Assembly: GCA_003164275.1 (NCBI GenBank)
Contig: PLSY01000309.1
Location: 4,736-11,484 of the forward strand
Source: Acidimicrobiaceae bacterium
GTDB taxonomy: Bacteria > Actinomycetota > Acidimicrobiia > Acidimicrobiales > RAAP-2
Direction of reading: 5' to 3'
DNA: 6,749 nt
Under the pieces are notes generated by a model. It made no database searches and had not been told where the DNA came from. It saw only the letters and a list, made by a program, of their open reading frames with translations. Both the position numbers and the translations under genes were made by a program. Below are positions 6,280 to 6,749 of this stretch, piece after piece. How positions within the stretch are numbered: the first letter of the stretch is position 1; each line of letters starts with the position of its first letter.

Positions 6280-6302
6280 AAAGGCGTGCCGTCGACCCAC
6301 AA
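6275..6302 (-). promoter_or_regulatory. Candidate nfuA promoter
   Basis: The -10 is TATGAT (6275-6280, five of six matches to consensus). A weak -35 TTGTGG (6297-6302, three of six) is separated from it by 16 bp. The start of transcription would fall at 6267-6268, that is, at the preferred nfuA ATG. The -35 lies inside the divergent gene. Confidence 0.5.
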
Positions 6303-6749
6303 GCGAGTGCCCGCCGAGACCCACGAGTGGGTCTCCTTCGATGATCCCGACGAAGAGCGGACCTGGCTCTTCGACGTCACCTTCTTGGTGAGCGCGTGGA
6401 CATGCATCTTCGGCAACGGGTGCCAAGGCGTGCTGACCGGCCCGGCCCCCGAGTTGGTCCAGGGGTGCTGCTCCTACGGCGCCCACTTCACTGGCAAAAA
6501 GGACGCCCGGACGGTCGAGAAGGCCGCGTCGACCCTCGGACCAGACCTCTGGCAGTTCCACAAGCAGGGACAAAAAGGCGTGGTCGAGAAGCTCGACGAC
6601 GGCGACCTCGGGACCAAGATGGTCGACGGGGCCTGCATCTTCTTGAACCGGCCGGGGTTCGCCAAGGGGCCGGGGTGCGCCCTGCACGTGGAGGCCGAGG
6701 CACGGGGGGTGAGCCACGTCGAGCTCAAGCCCGAGGTGTGCTGGCAGCT
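6286..6749 (+). CDS. Conserved cysteine-rich protein, N-terminal part (runs off the right edge)
   Basis: An open frame of 154 codons plus 2 nt runs to the window edge with no stop. It begins VPSTHKRVPAETHEWVSF and contains WTCIFGNGCQGVL, GCCSYGAHFTGKKDA, DGACIFLNRPGF, GPGCALHVEA and KPEVCWQL. Cysteines are at 40, 46, 61, 62, 117, 131 and 152, a spaced pattern like a metal- or Fe-S-binding cluster. I recognise the overall sequence as an uncharacterised family common in actinobacteria, related in style to the YkgJ/DUF3109 cysteine-cluster proteins; the family name is from memory and needs a search. No membrane segment or signal peptide is seen. The GTG at 6286 is chosen because ETHEWVSF follows a short N-terminus; GTG at 6307 is an alternative. 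AAAGG lies just before the GTG, too close to be a good Shine-Dalgarno site. Its function is unknown. Confidence 0.85.
   Translation, partial: MPSTHKRVPAETHEWVSFDDPDEERTWLFDVTFLVSAWTCIFGNGCQGVLTGPAPELVQGCCSYGAHFTGKKDARTVEKAASTLGPDLWQFHKQGQKGVVEKLDDGDLGTKMVDGACIFLNRPGFAKGPGCALHVEAEARGVSHVELKPEVCWQ

Noticed and set aside
6268..6717. Upstream extension of the nfuA frame to 6717 (367 codons)
   Set aside because: The added part is antisense to the cysteine-rich gene, which has clear conserved-looking motifs, and NfuA proteins are normally about 190-220 residues long.
1..6749. Mobile element, phage, CRISPR array, defence system or tRNA
   Set aside because: No transposase, integrase, repeat-spacer pattern or cloverleaf was seen by eye. 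All genes but one are recognisable housekeeping or membrane genes, with even composition.

Overview
This is a high-G+C bacterial window with dense coding, many GTG starts and stop/start overlaps. The gene order and protein sequences point to an actinobacterium. Some details (the Asn-Ala-Gly-Ala motif in the dehydroquinase, the actinobacterial-type cysteine protein at the right edge) would fit Acidimicrobiia or a related high-G+C lineage, but the exact lineage is my inference. Almost everything lies on the minus strand; one partial gene at the right end is on the plus strand. No mobile element, tRNA, rRNA or CRISPR array is visible.

Reading in the direction of transcription from the right: nfuA (an Fe-S carrier with an A-type-like domain and a NifU-type CxxC domain) is divergent from a cysteine-rich protein that runs off the right edge. 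Their start codons are separated by only 18 bp, and that gap holds near-superimposed -10-like boxes on the two strands. After nfuA comes a 129-bp gap with nested inverted repeats, then a membrane aspartyl prepilin peptidase (A24-like) whose usual zinc-binding cysteine region is replaced by a long acidic linker. A 97-100 bp gap with a perfect 8-bp dyad follows.

The core of the window is a tightly packed operon: aroC, aroK, aroB, aroQ, pepQ and efp (efp is cut by the left edge). Every junction overlaps: 8 nt, GTGA, GTGA, TGATG and TGATG. The four aro genes cover dehydroquinate synthase (step 2), dehydroquinase (step 3), shikimate kinase (step 5) and chorismate synthase (step 7) of the shikimate pathway. 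DAHP synthase, aroE and aroA are not here. The order aroC-aroK-aroB-aroQ-pepQ-efp matches the well-known actinobacterial block (in Mycobacterium tuberculosis aroC-aroK-aroB-aroD-(one gene)-pepQ-efp-nusB), so this part is ordinary and conserved.

The most interesting points are regulatory. Three minus-strand transcription-unit heads (nfuA, the prepilin peptidase, aroC) each have a TANNNT hexamer ending 7-8 nt before a plausible start codon, as expected for leaderless transcripts. The nfuA hexamer is part of a possible bidirectional promoter. I see no clear evidence of a wholly new system.
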